Positions 1-7,029 of a stretch of 9,226 bases of DNA are shown piece after piece. The notes beneath the pieces are model-generated. The model was not told the DNA's origin and did not search any database. It saw only the letters and a list, made by a program, of their open reading frames with translations. The DNA comes from Gemmatimonadota bacterium (GTDB taxonomy: Bacteria; Gemmatimonadota; Gemmatimonadetes; Gemmatimonadales; GWC2-71-9). The DNA is taken from NCBI GenBank assembly GCA_016180765.1, contig JACPAP010000096.1, positions 1 to 9,226 of the forward strand. Reading direction: 5' to 3'. How positions within the stretch are numbered: the stretch's first letter is position 1; every line of letters starts with the position of its first letter. Position numbers and translations under genes: made by a program.

Positions 1-54
1 TTGCGGCCCGTCCTCGCGGCGCCGTGCTGACGGTTCCGTGCAGTGGTTACGGAA

Positions 55-127
55 CAGGCCCGGCAGGACTCGAACCTGCAACCCCCGGTTTTGGAGACCG
101 GTGCTCTACCAATTGAGCTACGGACCT
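55..127 (-). tRNA. tRNA-Trp (anticodon CCA)
   Basis: Read on the minus strand this folds as a complete 73-nt cloverleaf. The acceptor arms AGGTCCG and CGGGCCT pair with one G-U. The D stem is GCTC/GAGC. The anticodon stem CCGGT/ACCGG encloses the loop CTCCAAA, so the anticodon is CCA. The T arm is GCAGG-TTCGAGT-CCTGC, and the discriminator base is G at 55. CCA is not encoded. The tRNA-His gene lies 55 bases upstream on the same strand, so the pair is probably one transcript. In many bacteria tRNA-Trp(CCA) directly precedes secE-nusG; if so here, those genes would lie left of the window (inference). A 7-bp hairpin (33-39 with 49-55) follows the 3' end, without a U tract. Confidence 0.97.
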
Positions 128-182
128 ACGGTGTGCGGTCAGCAGCACAGCCCTCACCCGTTACCGCTCACCGCCTCGCAGG

Positions 183-257
183 GGTGGCTGAAGGGAATTG
201 AACCCTCAACCTCCGGAGCCACAGTCCGGCGCTCTAACCGATTGAGCTACAGCCACC
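183..257 (-). tRNA. tRNA-His (anticodon GTG)
   Basis: Read on the minus strand this is a full cloverleaf. The acceptor arms are GTGGCTG and CAGCCAC. The anticodon stem CCGGA/TCCGG encloses the loop CTGTGGC, giving anticodon GTG. The T arm is GAGGG-TTCAATT-CCCTT with a G-U closing pair. An extra G at 257, opposite C at 183, is the G-1/C73 pair that identifies tRNA-His to its synthetase, so both bases are included in the span. It is the first gene of a two-tRNA set that continues into tRNA-Trp. Confidence 0.97.
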
Positions 258-290
258 ACGGCGCCGGGGCTACCCGGCTTCGAGCGTTGC

Positions 291-320
291 AACCTACCAA
301 CCGCGGGCCCCGCCGGTCAA
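291..320 (-). promoter_or_regulatory. candidate promoter of the tRNA-His/tRNA-Trp pair
   Basis: On the minus strand TTGACC (320-315) matches the sigma-70 -35 consensus in five of six positions. It is followed after 18 bases by TAGGTT (296-291), a weak -10 matching in three of six. The expected start point lies about 25-30 bases before tRNA-His, a normal leader length. The good -35 and the position support it; the poor -10 keeps confidence low. The rest of 258-409 shows no other gene. Confidence 0.3.
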
Positions 321-409
321 CCGAGCAGCGCCTGGTTGTGCCCGCCTTCGAGGTTTCCTACCTTGTCCGCTGCGCCCTCATGGTCGGGACCCTTCCGGCG
401 AGGTCGAAC

Positions 410-805
410 ATGAAAGTCATCCATCGCGCGCTGGTGCTCACGGCAGCCGGCCTGGCCGCAGCCGGGTGTACTCGCAGAGTCGTGGTGGTGGAAACGCCCC
501 CGAGTACCGCCGCCCGAGGTCCGAACACGGCGGTGACCCTGGGCGTACCCCCTGGGCATCTCCCGCCGCCCGGCATGTGCCGGGTCTGGATCCCGGGACG
601 CCCTCCCGGGCGCCAAGCTCGGGCCCGGTCGTGCGACGGCATCGTGGCCGTGGCGCCGGCGGGCGGGTGGATCCTGTACCGGCCCGACGCGGATCGGCGG
701 GTGGTCCAGGTCCGCTACCTGGACCAGCGCCGGGTCGGCATCGTGATCCGGGTGCGCGTGTTCGACGCCGAGTCGGGAGTGTTTATCCGGGACGAGCGGC
801 AGTAG
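410..805 (+). CDS. small predicted lipoprotein, function unknown
   Basis: The 131-residue product begins with a lipoprotein signal peptide: MKVIHR, a hydrophobic run, then the lipobox LAAAGC with Cys20 as the lipidated residue. The mature part starts with a basic and valine-rich stretch (TRRVVVV), then a Pro/Gly-rich segment at about residues 50-75 with two cysteines and the recurring pattern PPGxLPPPGxCRVWIPGRPPGRQ. The C-terminus is charged and beta-like (RYLDQRRVGIVIRVRVF). I know this proline-rich pattern only from uncharacterised exported proteins and assign no function. The frame stays open far upstream through the tRNAs, but ATG 410 is chosen because it begins the signal peptide and has GAGG at 400-403, 6 bases before it. 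A weak promoter-like TTGTGC (336-341) and TACCTT (359-364) lies upstream. It is convergent with the kinase gene; the two stops are 12 bases apart. Confidence 0.8.
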   Translation: MKVIHRALVLTAAGLAAAGCTRRVVVVETPPSTAARGPNTAVTLGVPPGHLPPPGMCRVWIPGRPPGRQARARSCDGIVAVAPAGGWILYRPDADRRVVQVRYLDQRRVGIVIRVRVFDAESGVFIRDERQ

Positions 806-817
806 CAGTAAGGGAGG

Positions 818-2854
818 TCAGTCGTCGGCCTCGCCCAGCGCGTGGGCTACGGTCTGGCGCAGCTCCTCCACCTCATACGGCTTCCGGAGGAACCCGCACG
901 CGCCCGCGGCGAGCAGGGCCTGAATCGTCTCGTCCCCGTGGGAGGCGTAGCCCGACGATAGCAGAATCGGTACGCTGCGCGTCTGCTCCCGGATGTCGCG
1001 GAACACCGTGCGCGCCCCGCCCGGGAACACGATGTCCAGCAGCACTAAGTCCACCGGCGGGTCGGCCGCGGCGAATTGTGCCACCGCCCCGTCGGCATTC
1101 TCCGCTTCCAGCACCCGGTATCCGAACCGCGACAGCGCGCGGTTGACCGAATGGCGCACGATGGCTTCATCGTCCACCACCAGCACCGTGGCGCGAGGCT
1201 GTCCCGGGACCGGCGTGGGACGCCGGAGCGCCGGTAGGGGCTCCTCCTTCCACACCGGAATCAGCAGGTGGATCGCCGTGCCGTGCCCCGGCGAGCTGTC
1301 GATCCGCACCGTGCCTTTGTGCGCCCGCACGATGCCGTACACCGCGGGTAGACCGACGCCGGTACCTTCGTAGACGGGCCGCCCACCGGAAAAGGGCTCG
1401 AATACGCGTTCCCGCGTCGCGGCGTCCATGCCTTTCCCCGTGTCGCGTACGGTGAACGACACATACTCGCCCACCGCTGCCCCGGGCCAACTCGGGTCTT
1501 GGTGGTTCACGGCCACCGAGAACGCGGAGAGCGTGATGGGGCCGCCCTCCGGCATCGCGTCTTGCGCGTTCACCACCAGCTGCAGGCAGGCGTGCACCAG
1601 CTCGTCCACGTCCGCCGCCACATCGGGCAACCCCGGGGGCACATCGGCCACCAGCGTTACGCCGCTCACCACCGTGCCCTGCGCGAGGGTGGTCACCCGC
1701 TCGAGGACCGCCGCGGGCGCCACCAGCCGCAACACCACCGCCTCGTACTGGGCAAACCGTATCAGCTCCCGCGCCAGCTCCCGCCCGCGCCGCGCCGCCT
1801 CCGCGATCTCGTCCAGTGCCTCGGCCTGGTCCTCCCGCTGCACCTCGGCCCGGAGGGCCGTGGCGTCCGTCAGCACGCCCGCCAGAAGATTGTTGAACTG
1901 GTGCGAGATCCCGCCGGCCAGCCGAGCCAACGCCTCCACCCGCCGTTCCCGCTGCCGGCGCCGCTCCAACGCGCGATGCTCCGTGAGATCCCGGAGCACC
2001 ACCTGCACCACCAGACCCTGCGGCGTCTGGAGCCGGGCGTACGTCATCTCGGCCTCCAATTCGCCCCCGTCGGCCCGTGACAGGTACGCCGTGGCCGTGC
2101 CGTGCTCTCCGGCGAGGGCCGCGCGGAAGTGCCGCTCGAACCAGTCGGGGCCGGACGTACCGTCGGGCTGGAGCGGCGAGAGGAAGTCCGTTCCCGGCCG
2201 CCCAACAACCCGCTCCGCGGGGTACCCCACCAGCGCCCCGAACGCCGGGTTGCATTCCGACACCGTGCCGTCGGGATTCATGATGACGATCGCCTCGCGG
2301 GCTCCCGCAAACAGCGCTCGGTAGCGGGCCTCGGAGGCCGCGAGGCCCTCTCGGAACCGCTGCACCAGATACACCCCGACGACGCTACCGGCACCGACGC
2401 CAAGGAGGGTGATGAAGAAGTTCCCGGTCTCCCGGAAAACCACGTCGCCCGGCCAGAGCAACGCCGCGCTGGTCGGCCCCACCGTGAACGCGACCAGCAG
2501 CAGCTGCCACCGCCACGACCAGGTGAGCAGGAAGACCGCCGACAGGAGGACGGCGATCAGCACGGCGCCCGCCTCCCACGGCGAGGTGCTCTGGAACGCG
2601 AGGCGCGCGGCGTTCACGGCCGCGATCGTGAGCAGGAGAGTGAGGGCCAGGGCGTTGAGGACGGCCCGCGGTCGCCGAGGAGTGGCGAGGATCCCGACCG
2701 CCAGGGCGACCACGACCTCCGAGACCCTGAGCCCCGTCTCCACCGGCGACGCCCCCGGGCCCCGCGTCAAGAGAATCCGGGCCGCGACCACGGCCGCGGC
2801 CACCAATCCCAAGGCCCGGAGGATGTAGGCGTAGTGCCGGTGGAAGGCTACCAT
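818..2854 (-). CDS. membrane-bound hybrid sensor histidine kinase (PAS, kinase, receiver)
   Basis: The 678-residue product starts with about six hydrophobic segments (residues 10-165), a membrane sensor region of unknown ligand. A PAS domain follows (about 171-295, starting SEARYRALFAGAREAIVIM and ending in a VLRDLTEHR linker). The dimerisation helix carries the phospho-acceptor His318 in GGISHQFNNLL. The ATPase domain has the N box with Asn429 (LVVNAQDAMPEGG), the G1 box DTGKGM (471-476), the F box FEPF and the G2 box GTGVGL (497-502). A C-terminal receiver (about 555-675) has acidic residues 561-563, phospho-acceptor Asp607 in LVLLDIVFP, SSGYA and Lys658 in FLRKP. All catalytic residues are present. 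The GISHQFNNLL signature resembles NtrB-like and soil-bacterial hybrid kinases. A TTG 57 bases further upstream could extend it by 19 residues, but that extension is encoded by the 29-bp repeats, so ATG 2854 is preferred; neither start has a clear ribosome site. No partner regulator is adjacent. Confidence 0.92.
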   Translation of the reverse strand: MVAFHRHYAYILRALGLVAAAVVAARILLTRGPGASPVETGLRVSEVVVALAVGILATPRRPRAVLNALALTLLLTIAAVNAARLAFQSTSPWEAGAVLIAVLLSAVFLLTWSWRWQLLLVAFTVGPTSAALLWPGDVVFRETGNFFITLLGVGAGSVVGVYLVQRFREGLAASEARYRALFAGAREAIVIMNPDGTVSECNPAFGALVGYPAERVVGRPGTDFLSPLQPDGTSGPDWFERHFRAALAGEHGTATAYLSRADGGELEAEMTYARLQTPQGLVVQVVLRDLTEHRALERRRQRERRVEALARLAGGISHQFNNLLAGVLTDATALRAEVQREDQAEALDEIAEAARRGRELARELIRFAQYEAVVLRLVAPAAVLERVTTLAQGTVVSGVTLVADVPPGLPDVAADVDELVHACLQLVVNAQDAMPEGGPITLSAFSVAVNHQDPSWPGAAVGEYVSFTVRDTGKGMDAATRERVFEPFSGGRPVYEGTGVGLPAVYGIVRAHKGTVRIDSSPGHGTAIHLLIPVWKEEPLPALRRPTPVPGQPRATVLVVDDEAIVRHSVNRALSRFGYRVLEAENADGAVAQFAAADPPVDLVLLDIVFPGGARTVFRDIREQTRSVPILLSSGYASHGDETIQALLAAGACGFLRKPYEVEELRQTVAHALGEADD

Positions 2855-2867
2855 CGTTTCAATCTGT

Positions 2868-2925
2868 AGCGGGACGCGCCAAGGCGCCACACGAGCAGCG
2901 GGACGCGCCAAGGCGCCACACGAGC
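2868..2925. repeat. perfect 29-bp tandem duplication with internal palindrome
   Basis: The 29-base unit at 2868-2896 is repeated exactly at 2897-2925 with no spacer. Each unit contains the 12-base inverted repeat GCGCCAAGGCGC (2876-2887 and 2905-2916). It lies in the gap between the divergent kinase and CBM9/DUF5916 genes, 14 bases upstream of the kinase start. The position and internal dyad would suit paired regulator-binding sites. A chance duplication is equally possible. Confidence 0.9.
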
Positions 2926-3048
2926 CGGGACCACCCGCAACCTTTCACCGCCCCGCAATCATCTAACCGGCGACGACGCCTGAAACCGGCGGGATCGGCT
3001 CCGCGTAGTGGGATCGTGGCAACCACATCCATCACCGGGATACCGCAC

Positions 3049-5697
3049 GTGACGCGAATGACTGTTGCTCTGATCGCCCTGCTCGGCGTCCCCGCCGCCC
3101 TCTTCGCCCAACAGAACTCGACCCAACTCAACCTGTCCACCGCGGCCCCCGTGGCGACCGCCGTGCGGGCCGCCCCGGGAGCCCCGGTGGTGGACGGCCG
3201 GTTGGACGACCCTATCTGGCAAGCAGCCCCACCGATCACGGATTTCACCCAACGCGATCCCCACGAGGGCCAGCCCGCCACCGAGCGCACCGAGGCGCGG
3301 GTCGCCTACACGGACGACGCGCTGTACGTGGCTATCCGGGCCTACGATTCGCAGCCGGAGGCGATCGTGGCCCAGCTCACCCGGCGCGACGAGGAGTCGC
3401 CCTCGGATTGGCTGGTGGTGGGCATCGATTCGTACCACGACCGTCGCACGGCCTTCGTGTTCTTCGTCAACCCGGCCGGCGTGAAGCGGGACTCGTACCT
3501 CTTCGACGACAACAACGAGGACGATTCCTGGGACGCCGTCTGGGAGGTGGCCACCACCCGCGACGGCGAGGGTTGGACCGCCGAGTTCCGAATCCCCTTC
3601 AGTCAACTGCGTTTTCCCAAACGTTCCGAGCACCAGTTCGGGTTCAACATCTACCGCAAGATCGCGCGGCTCAACGAGGAGCAGTTCTGGCGTCTGCCGC
3701 CCAAGAACCAGTCGGGCATGGTGTCGCGGTTCGGGGACCTGGTCGGCATCGAACGGATCACACCGCCGCGGCACGTCGAGGTGCTGCCCTATGCCGCGGC
3801 CGCGGGCACCTTCGAGCCCCCAGAAGCCGGCAACCCCTTCCGCACCGGGAACGAGGGGCGCGGGCGGGCCGGCGCCGACCTCCGGGTGGGCGTGACGTCG
3901 AATCTCACGCTGTCGGCCACAATCAACCCGGATTTTGGCCAGGTCGAAGCCGACCCCGCCGTGGTGAACCTCACGGCTTTTGAAACGTTCTTCCCCGAGA
4001 AGCGGCCCTTCTTCAATGAGGGGCTGGACGTCTTTCGCTTCCCGATCGCGCTGGGCGACGGCGATGACGCCAACGAGCAGCTGTTCTACACCAGGCGCAT
4101 CGGCCGGGCCCCGCACGGAAGCCCGGACGATCGCGGCGGGTACGCGGAAGATGTCACGGAGACCACCATCCTGGGCGCGGCCAAGCTGTCCGGGAAGACG
4201 CCCAGCGGCTGGACCGTCGGGCTCCTGGGGGCGCTTACGGCCGAGGAGCGCGCCGACGTGGTGGACGCCGCCGGGGCGCGGTTCAGCGACCCGGTCGAGC
4301 CGCGGTCGGTGTACGGGGCTGGACGTCTGGCCCGCGACTTCCGCAATGGGCTCACCCAGATCGGGGTCTTCGGTACGGCCGTGGATCGGTCCCTGCCGCC
4401 CGCGCTGGCCGATCTCCGAAGCTCGGCCTACGCCGGAGGCCTCAAGTGGAGCCACCGCTTCCGCCACGACACCTACTCGGTCAACGGCTGGCTGGTGGGA
4501 ACCAGCGTGCAGGGCTCGCCCGAGGCCATCGATGAGACCCAGCGTTCGTCCGCGCGTTACTTCCAGCGCCCGGATAACGATTACGTGACCTACGACCGGA
4601 CCAGGACTTCCCTCTCCGGCTTTGCAGGCCAGTTCATCTTCAACAAGCACGCGGGCGGCAACTGGCGCTTCGGGTTCGGGGTGGACACGCGCTCGCCGGG
4701 GTTCGAGGTCAACGACATCGGCTACCAGCGGGAAGCCGACCGCACCATTCAATTCACCTGGCTCAACCGCCGCTGGCTCCAGCCGGGCAAGCTGTTCCGC
4801 CGGTTCAACCTGAACTTCAACCAGTGGACCGCCTGGACCTACGGGTGGGACCGCCTCGCCGTGGGCGGCAACCTGAACGTCAACTACACGTTGCTCAACT
4901 ACTGGGGCGGCTACTTCGGCATCAATCGCGAATCGGATGGCCTGACCCCCGGGGCGCTGCGTGGCGGTCCCGCGTTCCTCCGGCCCGGGGGCATCAACGG
5001 CTGGGGCGGGTTCTATAGTGACGACCGCAAGGCGTTCCGCCTGGGCCTGAACGGCAGCTTCTGGCGGGGCGATGAGAATGCCGGGTGGTACTACGGATGG
5101 GGGCCGAACGTCTCCTGGCGTCCCGCCACCAACGTGGACTTGCGCCTGTCACCATCGGTGTCGCGCAACGCCGATCGCTGGCAGTACCTCGACACCCAGG
5201 ACGCGCTGGGGAGCACCCACTATCTATTCGGCGAGCTGGAGCAGACCACCGTCAACCTGACGCTCCGCGGAAACGTGACGTTCACGCCGGACCTGTCGCT
5301 TCAGGTCTACGCGCAACCCTTCGTCGCGTCGGGTGACTTCACGACCTTCAAACAAGTATCCGACCCGCGAGCCGAGCGATTCGCGGATCGCTTCGACGTC
5401 TTTGGGACCGACCGCCTGATCGTCCAGGACGGCGAGGTGGGCGCGGATCTCGACCGCAACGGCCAGGTGGACCTGGACCTCGGTAACCCGGACTTCTCGT
5501 ACCTGTCTTTCCGTTCTAACCTGGTGCTGCGGTGGGAATACCTGCTCGGCTCTACGCTGTTCCTGGTCTGGCAACATGGGCGGGGCGACTCCAACCACGA
5601 CGGCACCTTCAACCTGGGCTCCAGCCTGGACCAGCTCTTCCGGTCCGATGCCCGCAATACCTTCGTGGTGAAGGTGAATTACTGGCTCAGCCTGTGA
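3049..5697 (+). CDS. CBM9-like / DUF5916 outer-membrane beta-barrel protein
   Basis: The 882-residue product has a signal peptide (MTRMTVALIALLGVPAALFA, cleavage before QQ). A CBM9-like beta-sandwich begins at about residue 42 (APVVDGRLDDPIWQAAPP) and runs through DDALYVAIRAYD and the acidic DDNNEDDSWDAVWEV to WTAEFRIPFSQLRFP. The remainder is DUF5916-type: FFPEKRPFFNEG at about 314, then many aromatic, alternating beta-strands typical of an outer-membrane barrel. Near the end are LVLRWEYLLGSTLFLVWQHGR and a C-terminal NTFVVKVNYWLSL. Two Asp/Asn-rich loops resemble calcium-binding loops (DLDRNG at 800, DSNHDG at 847). Substrate is unknown; glycan or polymer binding at the surface is only suggested by the CBM9-like fold. 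The frame opens at GTG 3016, and ATG 3058 is a further option. GTG 3049 is chosen because GGGA at 3037-3040 is well spaced and the resulting peptide has a basic N-terminus. Confidence 0.88.
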   Translation: MTRMTVALIALLGVPAALFAQQNSTQLNLSTAAPVATAVRAAPGAPVVDGRLDDPIWQAAPPITDFTQRDPHEGQPATERTEARVAYTDDALYVAIRAYDSQPEAIVAQLTRRDEESPSDWLVVGIDSYHDRRTAFVFFVNPAGVKRDSYLFDDNNEDDSWDAVWEVATTRDGEGWTAEFRIPFSQLRFPKRSEHQFGFNIYRKIARLNEEQFWRLPPKNQSGMVSRFGDLVGIERITPPRHVEVLPYAAAAGTFEPPEAGNPFRTGNEGRGRAGADLRVGVTSNLTLSATINPDFGQVEADPAVVNLTAFETFFPEKRPFFNEGLDVFRFPIALGDGDDANEQLFYTRRIGRAPHGSPDDRGGYAEDVTETTILGAAKLSGKTPSGWTVGLLGALTAEERADVVDAAGARFSDPVEPRSVYGAGRLARDFRNGLTQIGVFGTAVDRSLPPALADLRSSAYAGGLKWSHRFRHDTYSVNGWLVGTSVQGSPEAIDETQRSSARYFQRPDNDYVTYDRTRTSLSGFAGQFIFNKHAGGNWRFGFGVDTRSPGFEVNDIGYQREADRTIQFTWLNRRWLQPGKLFRRFNLNFNQWTAWTYGWDRLAVGGNLNVNYTLLNYWGGYFGINRESDGLTPGALRGGPAFLRPGGINGWGGFYSDDRKAFRLGLNGSFWRGDENAGWYYGWGPNVSWRPATNVDLRLSPSVSRNADRWQYLDTQDALGSTHYLFGELEQTTVNLTLRGNVTFTPDLSLQVYAQPFVASGDFTTFKQVSDPRAERFADRFDVFGTDRLIVQDGEVGADLDRNGQVDLDLGNPDFSYLSFRSNLVLRWEYLLGSTLFLVWQHGRGDSNHDGTFNLGSSLDQLFRSDARNTFVVKVNYWLSL

Positions 5698-5700
5698 AAC

Positions 5701-5762
5701 GGTGAGACGTGAGATGTAAGAAGTGAGACGTACTTCTTACATCTCACATCTCACTTCTCACC
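5701..5762. repeat. GTGAGA-type inverted repeat between convergent genes
   Basis: Two perfect 16-base arms (5709-5724 and 5732-5747) flank a 7-base loop, and an outer pair GGTGAG (5701-5706) / CTCACC (5757-5762) encloses them. The element fills the whole gap between the barrel gene stop (5697) and the mutase gene. Its right end supplies the mutase TGA. The hairpin could terminate transcription from both sides, though no U tract follows on either strand. The GTGAGA motif occurs at least five times, counting both strands, which is the look of a dispersed genomic repeat rather than a single terminator. Confidence 0.9.
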
Positions 5763-6531
5763 TTCGTTTCCCCTGACTCGCCACGGCTGCCATCGCCGCC
5801 TGCACCGCCGCTTCGTCCGCCAGGTAGGAGTGACGGATCGGCTTGAGGTCGTCGTCCAGCTCGTACACCAGGGGGATGCCGGTGGGGATGTTGAGCTCCA
5901 CGATTTCGGAGTCGGGCACGTCATCCAGATACTTGACCAATGCCCGGATCGAGTTGCCGTGCGCTGAGATGAGCACGCGCTCGCCCTGCCGAACCACGGG
6001 GGCGATCGCCTCGTGCCAGTACGGAAGGAAGCGGGCCACGGTGTCCTTGAGCGCCTCGGTAACCGGAATCTCGCTCGGTTCGAGCCCGGCGTAGCGCGGA
6101 TCGTTGCCGGGGTAGCGCGGGTCGTCCCGGGTAAGGGCAGGGGGCGGGACGTCATAGCTGCGGCGCCACACCTTGACCTGCGCCTCGCCGTGCCGCTCCG
6201 CCATCTCCGTCTTGTTGAGACCTTGGAGCGCGCCGTACATGCGCTCGTTGAGCCGCCAGCTGAGGTGGACGGGGATCCACATCAGGTCCATCTCTTCGAG
6301 CACGATCCACAATGTTTTGATGGCGCGGCTCAAAACCGACGTGAACGCGACGTCGAACCCGTAGCCGTCCGCCTTGAGGCGCCGGCCCGCCGCCACCGCC
6401 TCGGCCACGCCCTCCTCGGACAGCCCCACGTCGGCCCAGCCGGTGACCCGGTTTTCCTTATCCCACACGCTCTCGCCGTGGCGGAGCAACACGCTCTCGC
6501 CGTGGCGGAGCAGCACGATGCGCTTCGACAT
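5758..6531 (-). CDS. gpmA: 2,3-bisphosphoglycerate-dependent phosphoglycerate mutase with duplicated RHG motif
   Basis: This is a cytoplasmic glycolysis/gluconeogenesis enzyme interconverting 3- and 2-phosphoglycerate through a phospho-histidine. The 257-residue protein carries the family motifs: RHGESVWDKENRVTGWADVGLSEEG, TSVLSRAIKTLW (Arg69), WRLNERMYGALQGLNK (Glu96), VWRRSYDVPPP (Arg123, Arg124), ISAHGNSIRALVKYLD (His191) and NIPTGIPLVYELD. The oddity is the N-terminus: LLRHGESV occurs twice in tandem (residues 7-14 and 15-22). Spacing from the second copy (His18 to Glu96 is 78, His18 to His191 is 173) equals that of the E. coli enzyme (His11, Glu89, His184). So the second copy sits in the catalytic register and eight residues are inserted before it. 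Without them the length is 249, normal for the family. ATG 6531 has GAGG at 6541-6538, 6 bases upstream. V14 is encoded by GTG, a conceivable internal start. Confidence 0.93.
   Translation of the reverse strand: MSKRIVLLRHGESVLLRHGESVWDKENRVTGWADVGLSEEGVAEAVAAGRRLKADGYGFDVAFTSVLSRAIKTLWIVLEEMDLMWIPVHLSWRLNERMYGALQGLNKTEMAERHGEAQVKVWRRSYDVPPPALTRDDPRYPGNDPRYAGLEPSEIPVTEALKDTVARFLPYWHEAIAPVVRQGERVLISAHGNSIRALVKYLDDVPDSEIVELNIPTGIPLVYELDDDLKPIRHSYLADEAAVQAAMAAVASQGKRR
6466..6513. repeat. 24-bp in-frame tandem duplication inside the mutase gene
   Basis: Bases 6466-6489 and 6490-6513 are identical except for the last base (A against G). Both encode LLRHGESV on the minus strand. The single difference is synonymous (TTG against CTG leucine codons). 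Confidence 0.95.
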
Positions 6532-6622
6532 CTTGAGCCTCGGACCTCCCGTCGGACCCCGCCAAAGCTAATGGCGCGGCGCGGGAGAAGAAATCGCAAA
6601 CGGGCCGGCGCCGGCGTCATTT

Positions 6623-6734
6623 ACCGCAGAGGGCGCAGAGACTGAAAAGAGAGATCGCAGAGGTAATTCTGGTAATTGACCCCCGCCGATGGTCACTCTG
6701 CGCCCTCTCTGTTCGCCTCTGCGCTCTCTGCGGT
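6623..6734. repeat. CGCAGAG-type element with inverted ends
   Basis: This fills most of the gene-free stretch 6532-6739. The left end ACCGCAGAG (6623-6631) is the exact inverse of CTCTGCGGT (6726-6734). A longer arm AGAGGGCGCAGAG (6628-6640) is the exact inverse of 6696-6708. Further CGCAGAG or CTCTGCG copies lie at about 6656 and 6717. The centre holds GGTAATT twice (6662-6668, 6671-6677). The rest of the stretch has only a 12-base palindrome (6604-6615) and the mutase ribosome site. No coding sequence is visible. It looks like a small non-coding dispersed element. Confidence 0.8.
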
Positions 6735-6739
6735 TGACT

Positions 6740-7018
6740 TCAGAAGCTGGGGGGAAGTCGTTTGACGTCGCGGGAGCCGTGCAGGACCCCGAGCCCAACC
6801 CCGGCGCCGAAGATCACCGCCGTGCCCGCGCCCAGCACGGGCAGCAGCCACACCAGGGGCGCGGCGGCGAGCGCCGCCGCGACGCCGGCGACCACGGGAG
6901 TCGAGGGTTTGTGCGCCGCATCCACGAAGCGAAGCCGTTGCCGCACGAACTGGCGAGATTTCAGGTATCCCCCGACGGTCGCCACGCCTGCCGCAGCCAG
7001 CATGAGGAGTTCGAACAT
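6740..7018 (-). CDS. small membrane protein, unknown function
   Basis: The product is 92 residues. A hydrophobic N-terminal segment (residues 3-19) is followed by a basic stretch KSRQFVRQRLRFVDAAHK (20-37), then two adjacent Ala/Gly-rich hydrophobic stretches (41-60 and 61-80) and a short polar tail ending RLPPSF. I do not recognise a family. The gene is credible because ATG 7018 has a perfect AGGAGG (7029-7024) five bases upstream and because hydrophobic segments alternate with a basic loop. By the positive-inside rule the basic loop would be cytoplasmic, so the first helix probably runs out-to-in. It is the last gene of the minus-strand set that includes both TenA-like genes. The upstream micro-ORF ends inside its ribosome site, which suggests translational coupling. 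Involvement in thiamine salvage is possible from position only. Confidence 0.7.
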   Translation of the reverse strand: MFELLMLAAAGVATVGGYLKSRQFVRQRLRFVDAAHKPSTPVVAGVAAALAAAPLVWLLPVLGAGTAVIFGAGVGLGVLHGSRDVKRLPPSF

Positions 7019-7023
7019 GTGGA

Positions 7024-7029
7024 CCTCCT
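7024..7029 (-). promoter_or_regulatory. strong ribosome binding site of the 92-residue membrane protein
   Basis: AGGAGG on the minus strand lies five bases before ATG 7018. It fixes that start and supports a short ORF that would otherwise be doubtful. The TAG stop of the micro-ORF (7030-7028) overlaps it. Confidence 0.75.

Noticed and set aside
33..55. Hairpin after tRNA-Trp as an intrinsic terminator
   Set aside because: A 7-bp stem with a 9-base loop is present, but no T-rich run follows on the minus strand, and downstream genes may be co-transcribed.
38..409. Open frame extending the lipoprotein upstream to position 38
   Set aside because: It runs through both tRNA genes on the opposite strand. 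The signal peptide and ribosome site place the start at 410.
1167..2324. Long open frames on both strands within the kinase gene
   Set aside because: Their composition is Arg/Gly/Ala or Ser/Arg-rich shadow coding. The kinase frame has every catalytic box over the same bases.
2868..2925. 29-bp repeats as a CRISPR array
   Set aside because: Only two units occur and they touch without a spacer; no cas gene is present.
2959..4752. 597-codon minus-strand open frame opposite the barrel gene
   Set aside because: It is a GC-rich antisense shadow with low-complexity composition and no family motifs, while the plus strand codes a recognisable CBM9/DUF5916 protein.
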